Of a DNA stretch of 64,000 bases, positions 40,918-52,000 are shown piece by piece. The position numbers were made by a program, and so were the translations under genes. Position 1 is the stretch's first letter. Every line of letters begins with the position of its first letter. The stretch is from Winogradskyella ouciana. Lineage in GTDB: Bacteria > Bacteroidota > Bacteroidia > Flavobacteriales > Flavobacteriaceae. The stretch spans positions 186,001-250,000 of the forward strand of contig NZ_WJYA01000003.1 of NCBI RefSeq assembly GCF_009709615.1, written 5' to 3'. The notes under the pieces are model-generated. The model was given only the letters and a program-made list of their open reading frames with translations. It was not told where the DNA came from and ran no database searches.

Positions 40918-43900
40918 TTATTTAAACCCAACATATTCAGCTTCTGCGTCTAAAATTCCTTTTACATAAGTCTTATACTCTGCATAATCCTCTGGATTAA
41001 TATTATCGTAAGGCGTTGTGCAGTCTATTGTTACTTTTAACTTATTTGGTTTTGATACCTCATAAGTTATTGAATATTCATGGTTTTTGAATTTAAAGCT
41101 CTTGCTTTCTGGGATTTCTACAAAAGATTCACCTTCTTTAATTTCGATAATATATTCTGTCTTATAGGTGTCTACAGTTTCGTATTGGATATAATCAATA
41201 ATATAATTACGCTCTTCTAATTGAATTATAGAGTTTTCGTAAGGATGAGATATTATTGGTAGTTGCATTATTTTAATTGAACCAATACTGCTCATTTTTT
41301 TATTTAAAGTTAAATCTGTTTTAAAAGATACTGCTGTATTATCATCCTTCTTTTCAATATCTGAAATTTCATTTAATGTAAAGTCATCAATCAATTTTGC
41401 TTTATAATCGTCATTCATGTTATTTTTAATGACTTCAGCATTAGGTTCACTAAAAACTTCGTTGTAATACGAAACATTATGTCCTTTTACCTCTGTTGTG
41501 ATATCTAGGTTCAAATTATCATCATTAACGTTTAACACAATGAGGTTTTCAACGTGGGATTTAACTCTATTAACATCATCTAAATGAATTAAATCATACG
41601 TCTTATTTAAGTTCTCTGACGCTAAAGGTATTTCTAAAGCCGTAGCTCCCCTTAAGCTTGTTGGCAACGCTTTATATGGTAAATATTTACTCGTAAGCTC
41701 TAAGAATTGTGGTTTGCCATCTATCATTACCTTAACGATACAATGGTTAAAGTCCGTGCTTGGCAGCACCAAGTTGTTTCTTCCGTAATCTGATGTCAGC
41801 ACCAAAACCAAATTAGATTTTAATTCTGCCATTTTAGCTAAGGTTACAAATAGCGTAGAAAAATCTTTACAGTCACCTAAACTTGTGTTTATAGTCTTTG
41901 CTGGTTTTTGAGGAATAAATCCGCTTTGTTTAAAGCTTACATAACTATAGTTGAAGTTAGATGTAATATAGTTGTAAATAATCTTTGCGCGTTCATCTTC
42001 GCTAAGTTGCTTATAACCATCAGGGAATAACTTATTAAACTCCTCTTCTACTTTGGTGTTGATTTCAATTCTAGATCTCACCAAATCCGAATACCAAATA
42101 GATATATCATTCCAATCGCTAATGGTACTAAAATGTAAATACTCAACATGATCTACAGAGTTAGGCATATAATCCTCAGCAAACATTAATGTTTCAGGAT
42201 TGTTTATTTCCCATTTGTATAAGTTGTGATCTTTCTTTTTTATTACTTCTGGTTCTAAATTACCATTCATGTATTTGTGATGTAATTTTACCGAGTGAGG
42301 TACTAAAATTTCTACCGAAGTCATTACCGCTGGGTGAAAAGACGCCATTTGTATTTTATCTGAGATATCTTTATAAAATCTTCCGGTTGTAGACACAATA
42401 CCTTCATAATCTATATATACAACATCACCAATGTTGATATCATTAAATACAAGATTAGAGCCTCTTCTATCTGCCGGAACCACATTACCATTAGGTTTTA
42501 CCAATTCAGACTTTAAAAATTTATAAGACCCACCAAGTCCTAAGTTGTATTCTTTAAACGTTTCAATACCATTGTTAGAGGTAACCTCGTAGATATAAAC
42601 ATAACGGTATTTAAAACCACCCTCTTCAAAAATTTCTATATTACTATCGTCCATTAGAATATTAAACCCATAATTGTTGGTTGTGATTTTGTTTCTATTG
42701 GATTCTATATAATCATAAGCTTCTTCTACAACTAGGTCATTAATGAGATTTTCCTTTTTTGAAATATCATTTATTTTATTTCTTAATTGGGAATCGCCAC
42801 TATTATGGGTTAGCGCCTTTTCGTAATATTTTAGAGCTTCATCGGTTTTACCCAATTGTTTTAAAATATCAGCTTTTAGCTCCATGGTTGTAAAACTATA
42901 AGGATAGTTTGCAAGCATCTCCTCTGCATAAGGCAATGCTTTCTTATACATTTGATGACGCATATAATTATTGACAATCCGTTTTAGATACGTATTATCA
43001 TTTGTTAAATGTTCGTAATCTTTAACAACGAGAGCCAATGACTTTTTCTTCTGGTTTTTATCCTCGTAATATTGTATAAGTTGATTTTCTGCGCCCATAC
43101 TGAACCCGTTCTCTACGATATCCTCTAAAATAGAAATGGTTTTGTCTTGATCTTGAAAAATCTGATCATAGAATGGTGCATATTTAAGTCTAAAACTATC
43201 GTTACCATATTTTTCGGCTAGAGTGTTTAGGTTTTCTAATGTATTCTTAATACCGTTAATGTCTTCTTTTCTTGCATAAGATATAAAATCGGCACCAGTC
43301 TTAATGAGTTCAGAATCAAAGGCTTTTTTAAGTTTTACGATATACTCATCAAACTCATCCATAGTTAGTCTAGACAACTCACCATATTCAGACAGTTTAT
43401 TTAAAATCGGAAGATAATAATCAGGGTCGTCGCGCTCTATATTCTCATTAAGTTCATTAGCAGAGGTATAATCGTTTTCTAAATTATAGGTTTGCATCAA
43501 AGCATTACGAAGAAAAGAACTTTTTGGGTAGTCTTTGTAATGTGGCATTAATACATTTCTAGCCTCTTCATATTTTGAATTCCTTATATAAGTGGCATAC
43601 AATGCATAATGGTAAAGAAAGTTATTTGGATTAGCTTCTATCTTCTCTTTAAAAAAGGCCTCGAAATCATTCTCTTGCTCTTCCGGATTTAAAGCTTCCA
43701 GACTTGAAGTATTATAACTAACCGGATTGCTAGAAATTGTTACGTTTTCTAAAGGCTTCTTGTTTTCATCAAAAAGTGACAACAAGAAATAAGACGTAGA
43801 GTTACTTTCGGCAGTTTTTACCAACAATCTGTTATTACCCTTTGGTAAGTTAACGGTTACTCCGTAGGCATTTAAGTCTGTTGATACATCTTTATCATTT

Positions 43901-44676
43901 TTAAAAATCTCAACATCATTTAAAAAAATCTTAAAAGCAGACCCGCTTCCCATACGGATAAAAATCCTTTGGTCTTCACTAGAATTCACAAATGTTTGAG
44001 CGTAATTAACGCCAGAACCATATTCGTTATGGTTAGTAAAAAACTGATAAGCCTCTTTACTATTAGTACCATTGTACCAACCTAAATAGCCATTACTTCT
44101 CGCATCAAACATGCTCTCATTACTTGGATTGTTTTCAGCTTCATAAAATTTGTCCAGTCCACTTTTATTAAGATTCTCAAAACTTCCGCAGTACTGCCAT
44201 TCCTTTACACTATTAATTTTATCATTAAAGCTGTAATAAGCATCCCAATCATTTTTGTGTCGCCCTTTTATGGCTTTGAGATATAACACAGCATCTTGTA
44301 AGTCTACATGCGATATGCCATGATCACTAATATCATCGATAGTTTGAAAAACCTGGTTATTAAAACCTTCATCTAAATAATCTTGAAACAAAAAAGATTT
44401 GTTCCAGAAGGCAAATAGATAATATTCAAACTCGTCTTTGGCCAAAAATTCATCCAAAAACTTTTTACTGGTAATGATCTTGCCGTTTTCATTTCTCAAA
44501 ATTTCATTAGAAAGCAACCATTCTAGATCAGAACTTTTGTTTTTCTTGATTAATTTTTCCGCTTCAACTCTATCATTGGACAACAGTTTGTTCCAAAATT
44601 CTTCATGATTACTTTGAGCCAGGCAATTAAATGCAACAAAAAGAATTGCCGCAATGGAGAGGTAAACTTTCTTCAT
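40918..44676 (-). CDS. Exported DUF3857 and transglutaminase-like protein with TPR repeats
   Basis: The 1252-residue protein has a signal peptide (to LAQ, residue 21), a long helical region with tetratricopeptide-like repeats (about 350-640, e.g. AEEMLANYPYSFTTMELKADILKQLGKTDEALKYYEKAL), a DUF3857 beta-domain (about 660-830), and a transglutaminase-like domain with C936 (GDCKDFSTLF) and H978 (DFNHC). The third catalytic residue appears to be E993 (FLELTSKY) where Asp is usual. A DUF3858-type beta tail follows. Function is unknown; it is a common Bacteroidota exported protein, likely periplasmic. It sits 17 bp after DegT, so the two are probably co-transcribed. Confidence 0.82.
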   Translation of the reverse strand: MKKVYLSIAAILFVAFNCLAQSNHEEFWNKLLSNDRVEAEKLIKKNKSSDLEWLLSNEILRNENGKIITSKKFLDEFLAKDEFEYYLFAFWNKSFLFQDYLDEGFNNQVFQTIDDISDHGISHVDLQDAVLYLKAIKGRHKNDWDAYYSFNDKINSVKEWQYCGSFENLNKSGLDKFYEAENNPSNESMFDARSNGYLGWYNGTNSKEAYQFFTNHNEYGSGVNYAQTFVNSSEDQRIFIRMGSGSAFKIFLNDVEIFKNDKDVSTDLNAYGVTVNLPKGNNRLLVKTAESNSTSYFLLSLFDENKKPLENVTISSNPVSYNTSSLEALNPEEQENDFEAFFKEKIEANPNNFLYHYALYATYIRNSKYEEARNVLMPHYKDYPKSSFLRNALMQTYNLENDYTSANELNENIERDDPDYYLPILNKLSEYGELSRLTMDEFDEYIVKLKKAFDSELIKTGADFISYARKEDINGIKNTLENLNTLAEKYGNDSFRLKYAPFYDQIFQDQDKTISILEDIVENGFSMGAENQLIQYYEDKNQKKKSLALVVKDYEHLTNDNTYLKRIVNNYMRHQMYKKALPYAEEMLANYPYSFTTMELKADILKQLGKTDEALKYYEKALTHNSGDSQLRNKINDISKKENLINDLVVEEAYDYIESNRNKITTNNYGFNILMDDSNIEIFEEGGFKYRYVYIYEVTSNNGIETFKEYNLGLGGSYKFLKSELVKPNGNVVPADRRGSNLVFNDINIGDVVYIDYEGIVSTTGRFYKDISDKIQMASFHPAVMTSVEILVPHSVKLHHKYMNGNLEPEVIKKKDHNLYKWEINNPETLMFAEDYMPNSVDHVEYLHFSTISDWNDISIWYSDLVRSRIEINTKVEEEFNKLFPDGYKQLSEDERAKIIYNYITSNFNYSYVSFKQSGFIPQKPAKTINTSLGDCKDFSTLFVTLAKMAELKSNLVLVLTSDYGRNNLVLPSTDFNHCIVKVMIDGKPQFLELTSKYLPYKALPTSLRGATALEIPLASENLNKTYDLIHLDDVNRVKSHVENLIVLNVNDDNLNLDITTEVKGHNVSYYNEVFSEPNAEVIKNNMNDDYKAKLIDDFTLNEISDIEKKDDNTAVSFKTDLTLNKKMSSIGSIKIMQLPIISHPYENSIIQLEERNYIIDYIQYETVDTYKTEYIIEIKEGESFVEIPESKSFKFKNHEYSITYEVSKPNKLKVTIDCTTPYDNINPEDYAEYKTYVKGILDAEAEYVGFK

Positions 44677-44693
44677 AGGTTTATTTGAGATAT

Positions 44694-45887
44694 TTAATTA
44701 ATAGTTTCAATAATTTGAGCCATTTTATTAGCTCTGGTTTTTACTTCTTCTTCTGTCCAAGAGAGTTTTATTAGGCAAGAAATATTTCTTCCGATATAAT
44801 GGTCGGATTGTTCAAAAGATTTGGTTTGAAGATATTGCAAACCTTCTTTTACTTCTTTAGAAATTGGATATAAAGATTTTAAATTCGTTAAATGGTCCCA
44901 TTTTCTTATATAATGCCAATTGTTGTCATAGTAGTGAAAACAGGCATCAATACCATTATCTTTAAATGCTTTGGAAACTTTTCTTGCAGACTCTAAATCT
45001 GGCAGAAAGAAGTTTAAAAACGCATAACTTTCCTCTCCACCATCTGGTACAGTTCTAAAAGTTATTTCAGGAATATGGGACAAAGCTTCTCTTATAATGG
45101 TATAGTTTCTTTTCTGAATTGAAATAAATTCTGGCAGTCTCCTTACTTGAGCCAGTCCAACTGCTGCATTTAACTCTGATATTCTAAAGTTATAACCCAA
45201 AAACGGATGGGTTTCAGCACCTCTATCATTACCAACATGGTCGTGCCCATGATCTGAATAATGATCTGCATTGGTATAATAATCCTTGTTATTTGTGACT
45301 ACTGCCCCACCTTCTCCACAAGTAATTGTTTTTACAAAATCGAAAGAAAAGCAACCTAAATCAGCGATGCTTCCAAGAGGTTTTCCTTTAAAGCTACCTC
45401 CAATGGCTTGGCATGCATCTTCAACAAAAATTAAATTATGTTTATCACAAACCGTGCGTAAAGCATCCATATTGGCCATGCTGCCACACATTTGTACTAC
45501 CATTACGGCTTTTGTTTTTGCTGTGATCGCTTCTTCAACAGCCTTTGGGTCTAGCGTTAAGGTATCATCAATATCTACCAGTACAGGGATTGCTCCCAAC
45601 ATCATAATAGCTTCAAAACTGGCAACGAAAGTAAATGTTGGCATAATAACTTCATCGCCTGCACCCACTCCAGCTGAAGCCAATGCTATTGAAACTGCAG
45701 CAGTACCACTCGATACTAATTGTACATAATCTGATTGAAAGGTTGAGCGAAGTTCAGCTTCTAATTCTTTAGCTTTCCAATGACCTTTACGCATGCCATC
45801 AAAGCCATAGCGCATTAATACTCCATTATCTAAAACATCATTAACTTCTTTGCGCTCTAAATCGCTGAATAACTCAAATCCTGGCAT
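44694..45887 (-). CDS. DegT/DnrJ/EryC1/StrS-family PLP aminotransferase
   Basis: The 397-residue protein has the family motifs VSSGTAAVSIALASAGVGAGDEVIMPTFTFVAS, the PLP-interacting Asp157 (EDACQA), and Lys186 as Schiff base (SFDFVKTITCGEGG). DegT proteins make amino-sugars, using keto-sugar substrates. There are no sugar-nucleotide genes nearby. It forms a two-gene unit with the DUF3857 gene. The gap upstream (45888-46132) contains two copies of TTAATATTAAAA (45910-45921 and 45946-45957) but no gene that I can see. Confidence 0.85.
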   Translation of the reverse strand: MPGFELFSDLERKEVNDVLDNGVLMRYGFDGMRKGHWKAKELEAELRSTFQSDYVQLVSSGTAAVSIALASAGVGAGDEVIMPTFTFVASFEAIMMLGAIPVLVDIDDTLTLDPKAVEEAITAKTKAVMVVQMCGSMANMDALRTVCDKHNLIFVEDACQAIGGSFKGKPLGSIADLGCFSFDFVKTITCGEGGAVVTNNKDYYTNADHYSDHGHDHVGNDRGAETHPFLGYNFRISELNAAVGLAQVRRLPEFISIQKRNYTIIREALSHIPEITFRTVPDGGEESYAFLNFFLPDLESARKVSKAFKDNGIDACFHYYDNNWHYIRKWDHLTNLKSLYPISKEVKEGLQYLQTKSFEQSDHYIGRNISCLIKLSWTEEEVKTRANKMAQIIETIN

Positions 45888-46132
45888 AAATTATCTTAAA
45901 ATTGAAGTCTTAATATTAAAACAATTTTAAGTTTCTGCCAAAGGTTTAATATTAAAATTACTACAATTCAATGATAGTGTCGGATAAAGGTTTTCTTATT
46001 TTTTTAAGCTTGCGAACATATCGTCTTCAGCTCTATAATCTAGAGGTATATCGGATTAGAATATAATTAATAAAAACCAACAGTATTATTTAATCTAACC
46101 TCATATTCAGTGAACAAGAATAGACACTAAAC

Positions 46133-46197
46133 TTATCTAACCTTTAAACATAGGTAGTTTGTATGGCCTTGAAATTGTTGAGTGTGTTAATAACTAA
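46133..46197 (+). pseudogene. Decayed 3' end of a ribBA/ribA-type gene
   Basis: The last 36 bases before a TAA at 46195-46197 encode Y-G-L-E-I-V-E-C-V-N-N, nearly the same as the ribB C-terminus (Y-G-L-E-I-V-E-Y-V-N-Y). 29 of 36 bases are identical by eye, and most differences are synonymous (GGT/GGC, TTA/CTT, GAG/GAA), as expected from a once-coding sequence. Upstream similarity fades and includes gaps, so the fragment cannot be expressed. It abuts the convergent gene at 46194 in the same way that ribB abuts GH16. Confidence 0.6.
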
Positions 46198-47147
46198 TCG
46201 AGTACTTCAAAAGTATGAAGCATTCCTTTAGCCTTAGCATTAGGAACTTCAGCAATAAAAACATAATTTCCCGGTTTTAAGTCAACCTCAAAATAACCAG
46301 TACTGCCTTCATCATCATCATTATACCCGCCTAAAAATGTTAATCCTTTTGGTACAGGTGTTATAAACCCTTTAGGGTCATACCAAACCATCCAAGCTTC
46401 TAATTCTTTCATGCTAGCGTAGTCCTCTAATTTTACAAGATGTATATCTGAAGTTGCAAAATTTTCATGCATTTTTTGGTTTACAATGTCTACTTGAAAA
46501 ACGTGTGTTCCCTTTGCGATGTTTCTATCAAAATGAAACCCATCTTCCTTAATTGAGATGGTGTCAGTTGCTATCGGAGGTTTGTGACCACTATTAGCTT
46601 TTGACACATAGACCTGCTTCACCATGCCCATAGTAGAATGAAACTTACCATTTGGCATTTTTACATAACACTCAACACTATAAAGACCAGGTTCTAAATA
46701 GAGGGTAGAAATTGCAGTTGATTTTGGAGCAATTAAGCCAGAACCACCACTTGGAACGACGTTACTGAACCATTCTGGCATTTTTCCGAAAGCGGCAAAA
46801 CCCTCTTCGGGTTTTCCTGCGTTTATCAAGTCCATACCCTCTTCAAAAACAGGATCAGCTTCATTTTTAAAATTTTCTAAAGTAATTCCTTCTGGCATTT
46901 TTACAAATCGAAAGAAGTGGGTTTCAGCTGCCCTGTTGAAGTATTTAAAGGTGTTCCAACCAGAAGAAATAGTATCTGCCATATCGAACTCCATGGCTCG
47001 AGTAACAATTGTAGTCATTGGAATTTTTTCTTCTTTTACGACTTCTCTATCTTCTGAAACCTGCTCTTTTTTCTGGTCGGATTTACAGTTAAAAATAACA
47101 GTTAACATAACAAGGGTTAAAATGGCTGGGTAATTAAATGTTTTCAT
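46194..47147 (-). CDS. Lipoprotein with cupredoxin-like beta domains, function unknown
   Basis: A lipobox (VIFNC, about Cys21) and charged linker precede about 270 residues of beta-structure. Two similar-looking edge motifs recur: LYLEPGLYSVECYVKMPNGKFHSTMGM and DLKPGNYVFIAEVPNAKAKGMLHTF. These look like two cupredoxin-like domains (loop before a His near the C-terminal strand), but Cys/His copper ligands are not clearly present. It is the last of a four-gene group (52676 to 46194) with gaps of 3, 26 and 28 bp. Confidence 0.6.
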   Translation of the reverse strand: MKTFNYPAILTLVMLTVIFNCKSDQKKEQVSEDREVVKEEKIPMTTIVTRAMEFDMADTISSGWNTFKYFNRAAETHFFRFVKMPEGITLENFKNEADPVFEEGMDLINAGKPEEGFAAFGKMPEWFSNVVPSGGSGLIAPKSTAISTLYLEPGLYSVECYVKMPNGKFHSTMGMVKQVYVSKANSGHKPPIATDTISIKEDGFHFDRNIAKGTHVFQVDIVNQKMHENFATSDIHLVKLEDYASMKELEAWMVWYDPKGFITPVPKGLTFLGGYNDDDEGSTGYFEVDLKPGNYVFIAEVPNAKAKGMLHTFEVLD

Positions 47148-47175
47148 AATCTGGTTTTAATGATTTGATATAAAG

Positions 47176-48000
47176 TTAGTTAATTATTATTTTTTTTGTT
47201 GTAACCCCTTGGTTTGTTTCAATTTTGAGTAGATATATACCTTGTTGATAACCATCAACCTCTATCTGATTACTATCTTTAGAACTATATACTTGCTTTC
47301 CTAAAATGTTATACAGTAGTACACTTTTTAATGTTTGATTTGTTGTTATATATAGGGTCTTTGAAACTGGGTTTGGAAAAATGTCTAAGTTCGTAATTAC
47401 ACTATCAGGAATGGATAAGGTGCTAAATGAGAAACTATTTAATGTAGGGTCATTACCGCCATAATAATCTATTGTACCTGCTCCATTTCCTATACCATCA
47501 ATATCGGCATTAAAAAAACTATCCAGTACGTTTCCTGCACCTTGTGCAATTGGATCCGTATTTTCCAAAAAATAGAGTTCACCAAAAGCAGGTGGATTTA
47601 CAACCTCAAAGCTCACCAAATCTATTTGGGCAGTTGCAACATGTGAATAGATACTTTGCCCTGGGTTCATTGTAAGTAAAAAAGCATCTTTAGTGCCATC
47701 TCCTAAGCCTTGCCCTATCAAGAAATCTGCATCATAAGAATTTAGGTTCCATGTTCGTCCTGTAAGTAACGAAATGACATTTTGTATTTCTGATATCCCT
47801 GCTGGTAACATTAAAGTAAAACCTACATCAGATATATCAACAATTCCATCAGATGTATTCGAGTCAAAAGAATTGAAATCTGGAATGAACACCACTTTAA
47901 AAGCATTGCCAGATTCATGAATAATTCCAAATTTATATTCCTGTGCATTAATAGCATAAATAGAGAATATTAACAATAATAATGTGAAATAATGTTTCAT
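47176..48000 (-). CDS. T9SS-sorted secreted protein of unknown function
   Basis: A signal peptide (to NAQ) is followed by a cohesin-like or beta-sandwich domain (about 20-180), with TSDGIVDISDVGFTLMLPAG and FGELYFLENTDP. The last about 75 residues are a type IX secretion domain: LDIFPNPVSKTLYI, LYNILGKQVY, GIYLLKIET and the final KKIIIN. It should be secreted across the outer membrane and attached or released. It is the third gene of the group starting at 52676. Confidence 0.75.
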   Translation of the reverse strand: MKHYFTLLLLIFSIYAINAQEYKFGIIHESGNAFKVVFIPDFNSFDSNTSDGIVDISDVGFTLMLPAGISEIQNVISLLTGRTWNLNSYDADFLIGQGLGDGTKDAFLLTMNPGQSIYSHVATAQIDLVSFEVVNPPAFGELYFLENTDPIAQGAGNVLDSFFNADIDGIGNGAGTIDYYGGNDPTLNSFSFSTLSIPDSVITNLDIFPNPVSKTLYITTNQTLKSVLLYNILGKQVYSSKDSNQIEVDGYQQGIYLLKIETNQGVTTKKIIIN

Positions 48001-48026
48001 GATTTTGTGTTTATATTAAATAACTT

Positions 48027-49007
48027 CTAATTTCTAAAAGGAACTGTTGTATGAATAGTATATGTAGGTGACCCAAAACCGTTGGATGGGTGCGATAGTA
48101 TATTATCCCTTACTATGTTTGTGTCGTTTCCAGAACCGCTATATTTACTTCCACCATTTAGGTCTAAATCGGTATTAAAATACCCCAAAGAGGTATAAGA
48201 AATTGATTCAAATCCATTACTAGGATCTGCAAGTACCTCATCCTTAATGACACTAATACTACTATCTGCCCCTAAAAAACGTATTAGATTTACGTTATTG
48301 GTATCTCCAGACCAGAGAGCCAATGCACCACTGTTTAGTACCATCCTAGCATTATTACCATAGGTAACCAAATTACTGTCAGTAAAATCCACTAAAATGG
48401 GTGTCTGATTTAGGTTTATTATGGTATTAGTCATTGCTCCCAAGTGGTTGCGATGGTTTACCACAACATAATAACTCTGCGGAGAAGCAGTCATTTGCAA
48501 GTTTGAGATTCCATCAAGACCTACTACATCGCCATCACGTTGCAAGAGTGCCGAGCGTGCATTAATCAGTTTTTGATTATCATTGGACGCTCTTAATTCT
48601 ACCCAAACCCAATCAACTATAGCATCATTTCCTGTCGTTATAAATACTGAAGCATTGCAAGTTGCTTCGTCTTCATATGGGCTTGTTATTGGCAAGTACC
48701 CAAAATCTCGTAAATTATCGTTCATTAATCCTACTATTTCAGGATTAAGGCTTGGACCTTGTAAAAAAAGTTTTGGATCTATTTTAATTTTTAGATCACT
48801 ATTAATAAACCCTTCCGAAACAGAAATTGATGCTGTATTTAATTCTTGAACATGTACCTCACCCAGTGTATATAAAACCTCAATTCCTCCAGTTGTTGTA
48901 CTTGCTCCACCACTATCTATGCTAAATTTCTCTATGGTCTGTGACTGTCCTGAAAATCCAAAACAAATAAAACCTGTTATGATACCTAATAATTTAAATA
49001 TTTTCAT
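48027..49007 (-). CDS. Exported protein of the hemagglutinin-like Bacteroidota surface family
   Basis: The protein has a signal peptide (about 1-22), a short segment (GGIEVLYTLGEVHVQELNT) and a beta-domain with phrases found repeatedly in Bacteroidota surface proteins: LMNDNLRDFGYLPITSPYEDE, TGNDAIVDWVWVELRASND, ALLQRDGDVVGLDG and YYVVVNHRNHLGAMT. No T9SS domain is visible at the C-terminus. Function is unknown; surface or matrix association is plausible. It starts 3 bp after the S74 gene stop, so the two are co-transcribed. Confidence 0.7.
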   Translation of the reverse strand: MKIFKLLGIITGFICFGFSGQSQTIEKFSIDSGGASTTTGGIEVLYTLGEVHVQELNTASISVSEGFINSDLKIKIDPKLFLQGPSLNPEIVGLMNDNLRDFGYLPITSPYEDEATCNASVFITTGNDAIVDWVWVELRASNDNQKLINARSALLQRDGDVVGLDGISNLQMTASPQSYYVVVNHRNHLGAMTNTIINLNQTPILVDFTDSNLVTYGNNARMVLNSGALALWSGDTNNVNLIRFLGADSSISVIKDEVLADPSNGFESISYTSLGYFNTDLDLNGGSKYSGSGNDTNIVRDNILSHPSNGFGSPTYTIHTTVPFRN

Positions 49008-49010
49008 AGT

Positions 49011-52000
49011 TTAATTTTTTACCAACTCTATAATTATTGGTGATTTATTGTTCTCTAAAGCTTCTACTCTATTTAAAAGTGTTTGAACAGCCATTGCTTG
49101 GTTTTCATTTGATTGTTTTTGATTTTCCAATAAGGCTTTTAGCTCATCTATTTGTTTTTGTTGGTTTTCTATAATAATTTGTTGTTCTTGAATAGCTTTT
49201 ATAGCCACTACTCCAAATCCTGAATAGTTAAGTTGATAGAGGTCGTTTTCTTTATTATAATTTACCAATTCTGGATAAATTGGTTTTACATCTTGAGCTA
49301 TTAAACCAATATGCGTTTGCTTGTTATTATCTGTTTTATAATGATAGGTTAATGGTTTTAGTTGCATAAAATCCTGCCAGTTAAAATGTAAATCATTAAA
49401 GTTGTCCTTTACTCTCCTATCTGAAAGTGCCGAATACGCACCTGAAGCACTGTTAAATGAGCCTACGGCATTGGTATTTCCACCAGCTTTTGAATACAAA
49501 TAGAGTTGTCCATTACTATTTAGTGTATAAAACCGCCACCAATTCTCATTGGCACCTTTGTTTTGTAGTTTAAACCCATTTTCAGTACCACCATTATCAT
49601 GATAAACTTGAAAATCTGAAGTAGGCTCTTCATTATGGGTGCCTACTGATGTAAACCCATTTTGTAAAACTGTAAAAGCATTTGAACGTGAAGATTGTGA
49701 GGTTCCATTTCCTATTTGAAAAAGTTCAGTTGTGGAGGCTGTGTGATCATTATATCTTCCTACTACTGTTAGATAACTTTCATCAGCTACTGTGTTGCCT
49801 CCCATTACTGTAGAATAAGAACCTGAAGCTATTGTCTCTATGCCAAAAGCCGTTGATAAAAAGCCTAAAGCTCCATAATTATTTGAGGATCCAACTGCAT
49901 AACTCAAATCTATTGCACCATAACCTATATTACCATAAGCTGAAGGCACTCTATATTTCAATCTCCAACCAATACCATTCCCTTCATCAATTGCTTCTAA
50001 ACCTGTAGCATTTCCAACATTGGCTTCTAAATACTCTTTGGTGATTAATGCTTTTGCGTCCGTGATCTCAGCAATATCTAAGCTTGGTGCTGTTATGGTT
50101 CCGTTTTTTAAAACAGTTAATGCATTGCTTCGACCTGCCGAACCAGTGCCATTTCCTACTTGAAACAAAGTCTGAGATGAAATAGTAGCGTCATTCCAGT
50201 TACCTATTACAGTAGAATTATAGTCGTCTGCTATGGTACCATATCCAATTGCCATAGAATTACTTGCTGAAGCATTTGCAAATGGTCCCATAGCTACAGA
50301 GTTTTCTCCAATAGCATCAGAACTAAACCCGAACGCCATAGAATTGAATCCTGAAGCATTTGCCTGAGTCCCCATTGCAATTGAATTGTGCCCTATTGCA
50401 CTTGGGTCATAACCTACTGAAAATGAATTAGTTCCTAATGCTCCGCTAGTGTCTGAAGCATAAAAAGAATAACTTAAATCCACAGCATTTTCACCAATAT
50501 TCCCATAGTTATTAGGGTCACTGCCTATTAGGCGCCAACCAATGCCATTCCCTTCGTCAATAGCTTCTAAACCTGTTGCAATTGAACTATTTGCTTCTAA
50601 ATATTCTTTGGTTATCAATGCTTTAGGGTCAGTAATTTCTGCTATATCGAAGCTTGGTGCCGTAATAGTACCGTTTTTGAGAATTGTTAAGGCGTTCGAA
50701 GGTGTTGTATTCCCATTTCCTATTTCAAAAAGAGGGTCTGAATTAATCCAATTCTGTGGATCTCCTCCTCCAATATTATTTAATCCGAAAGCTGTAGAAA
50801 ATCTAGATTGTGCTTTTGTGTTGTGCCCAAATGCAGATGAATAAATTCCTGAAGCCTCTGTATATGCTCCAGTAGCGATTGAAAAATCACCTTTACTTCC
50901 GTATTCTTCTGAATTCAAGCCTGAAAAACTTAAATCAACTGAATAACTACCTATACTACCATAATGGTTTGGATTAGTTCCAATAAACCTCCAACCATTA
51001 CCATTACCTTCATTTAAAGCTTCTAAACCAGTTGGGTTGGTACCAGAACCACTACCAGAATAATTGGCATCTGCAAATTCTTTGGTAATTAATGCTTTTG
51101 GGTCTGTAATTTCAGCCATTTCAAAGCTTGGTGCTGTAATAGTTCCGTTTTTAAGTACTGTAAATGCATTACTTTTGTCACCAAAACCTGTACCATTACC
51201 TATTTCAAACACAGGGTCTGCCCCTACCCAATTTAATGGGTCTCCACCACCTATATTAAAACCACCCAAGGCTGTGGAATACAAGGCGGACGCTGATAAG
51301 CCATTGCCCATTGCTATGGTATTTTTTCCCGTTGCAAATGAAAGTTCTCCTGAGACCAATGAATTTTCTCCAATAGCACTTGTTCCTTTACCTAAAGCTG
51401 TACTATTATCTCCTACGGCTTCAGTTTCTAAGCCCATAGCAGTTGACGTTTCTCCAGATGCTTCTGTATTATAGCCCGTTGCCAAGGCGTAAGCTCCAGA
51501 AGCCTCTGTGCTAAACCCCAATGCCACAGAACGGTTGCCTACAGCTCCATCCACAGCTGAAGCAATATTATTAATACTTAAGTCTATAGCCTCATTGCCA
51601 ATGTTTCCATAATTATTCTCGTCCACTCCCACTAATCGCCAACCAATACCATTGCCTTCATCAATAGCTTCCAGTCCTGTTGGGTTAGCACTAGAACCTC
51701 CACCTGAATAATTAGCATCTGCATATTCTTTAGTGATTAAGGACTTGTTGTCTGTAATCTCTGAGATATCAAAACTTGGAGCAGTAATTGTGCCGTTCCT
51801 CAATACCGTTAAAGCATTACTGCGTACATCATTAATACCATCTACATAGTGCCCATTTCCTATCTCGAACAAAGGATCTGTTGATGCAGCCAATAATGGG
51901 TCTCCACCTCCAATATTGTAAATCCCTACTGCCATTGAGTTGGGTGCCTCTGCTCTAGTACTGTGCCCTAACGCCACTGAAGTATGTCCGGAAGCTACCG

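Noticed and set aside
44694..45887. DegT aminotransferase as part of an O-antigen or capsule cluster
   Set aside because: No glycosyltransferase, nucleotide-sugar or flippase gene is nearby; its partner is the DUF3857 gene.
50542..51474. Plus-strand open frames opposite the S74 repeats
   Set aside because: They are mirror images of the repeated modules, with low-complexity Ser/Pro-rich products.
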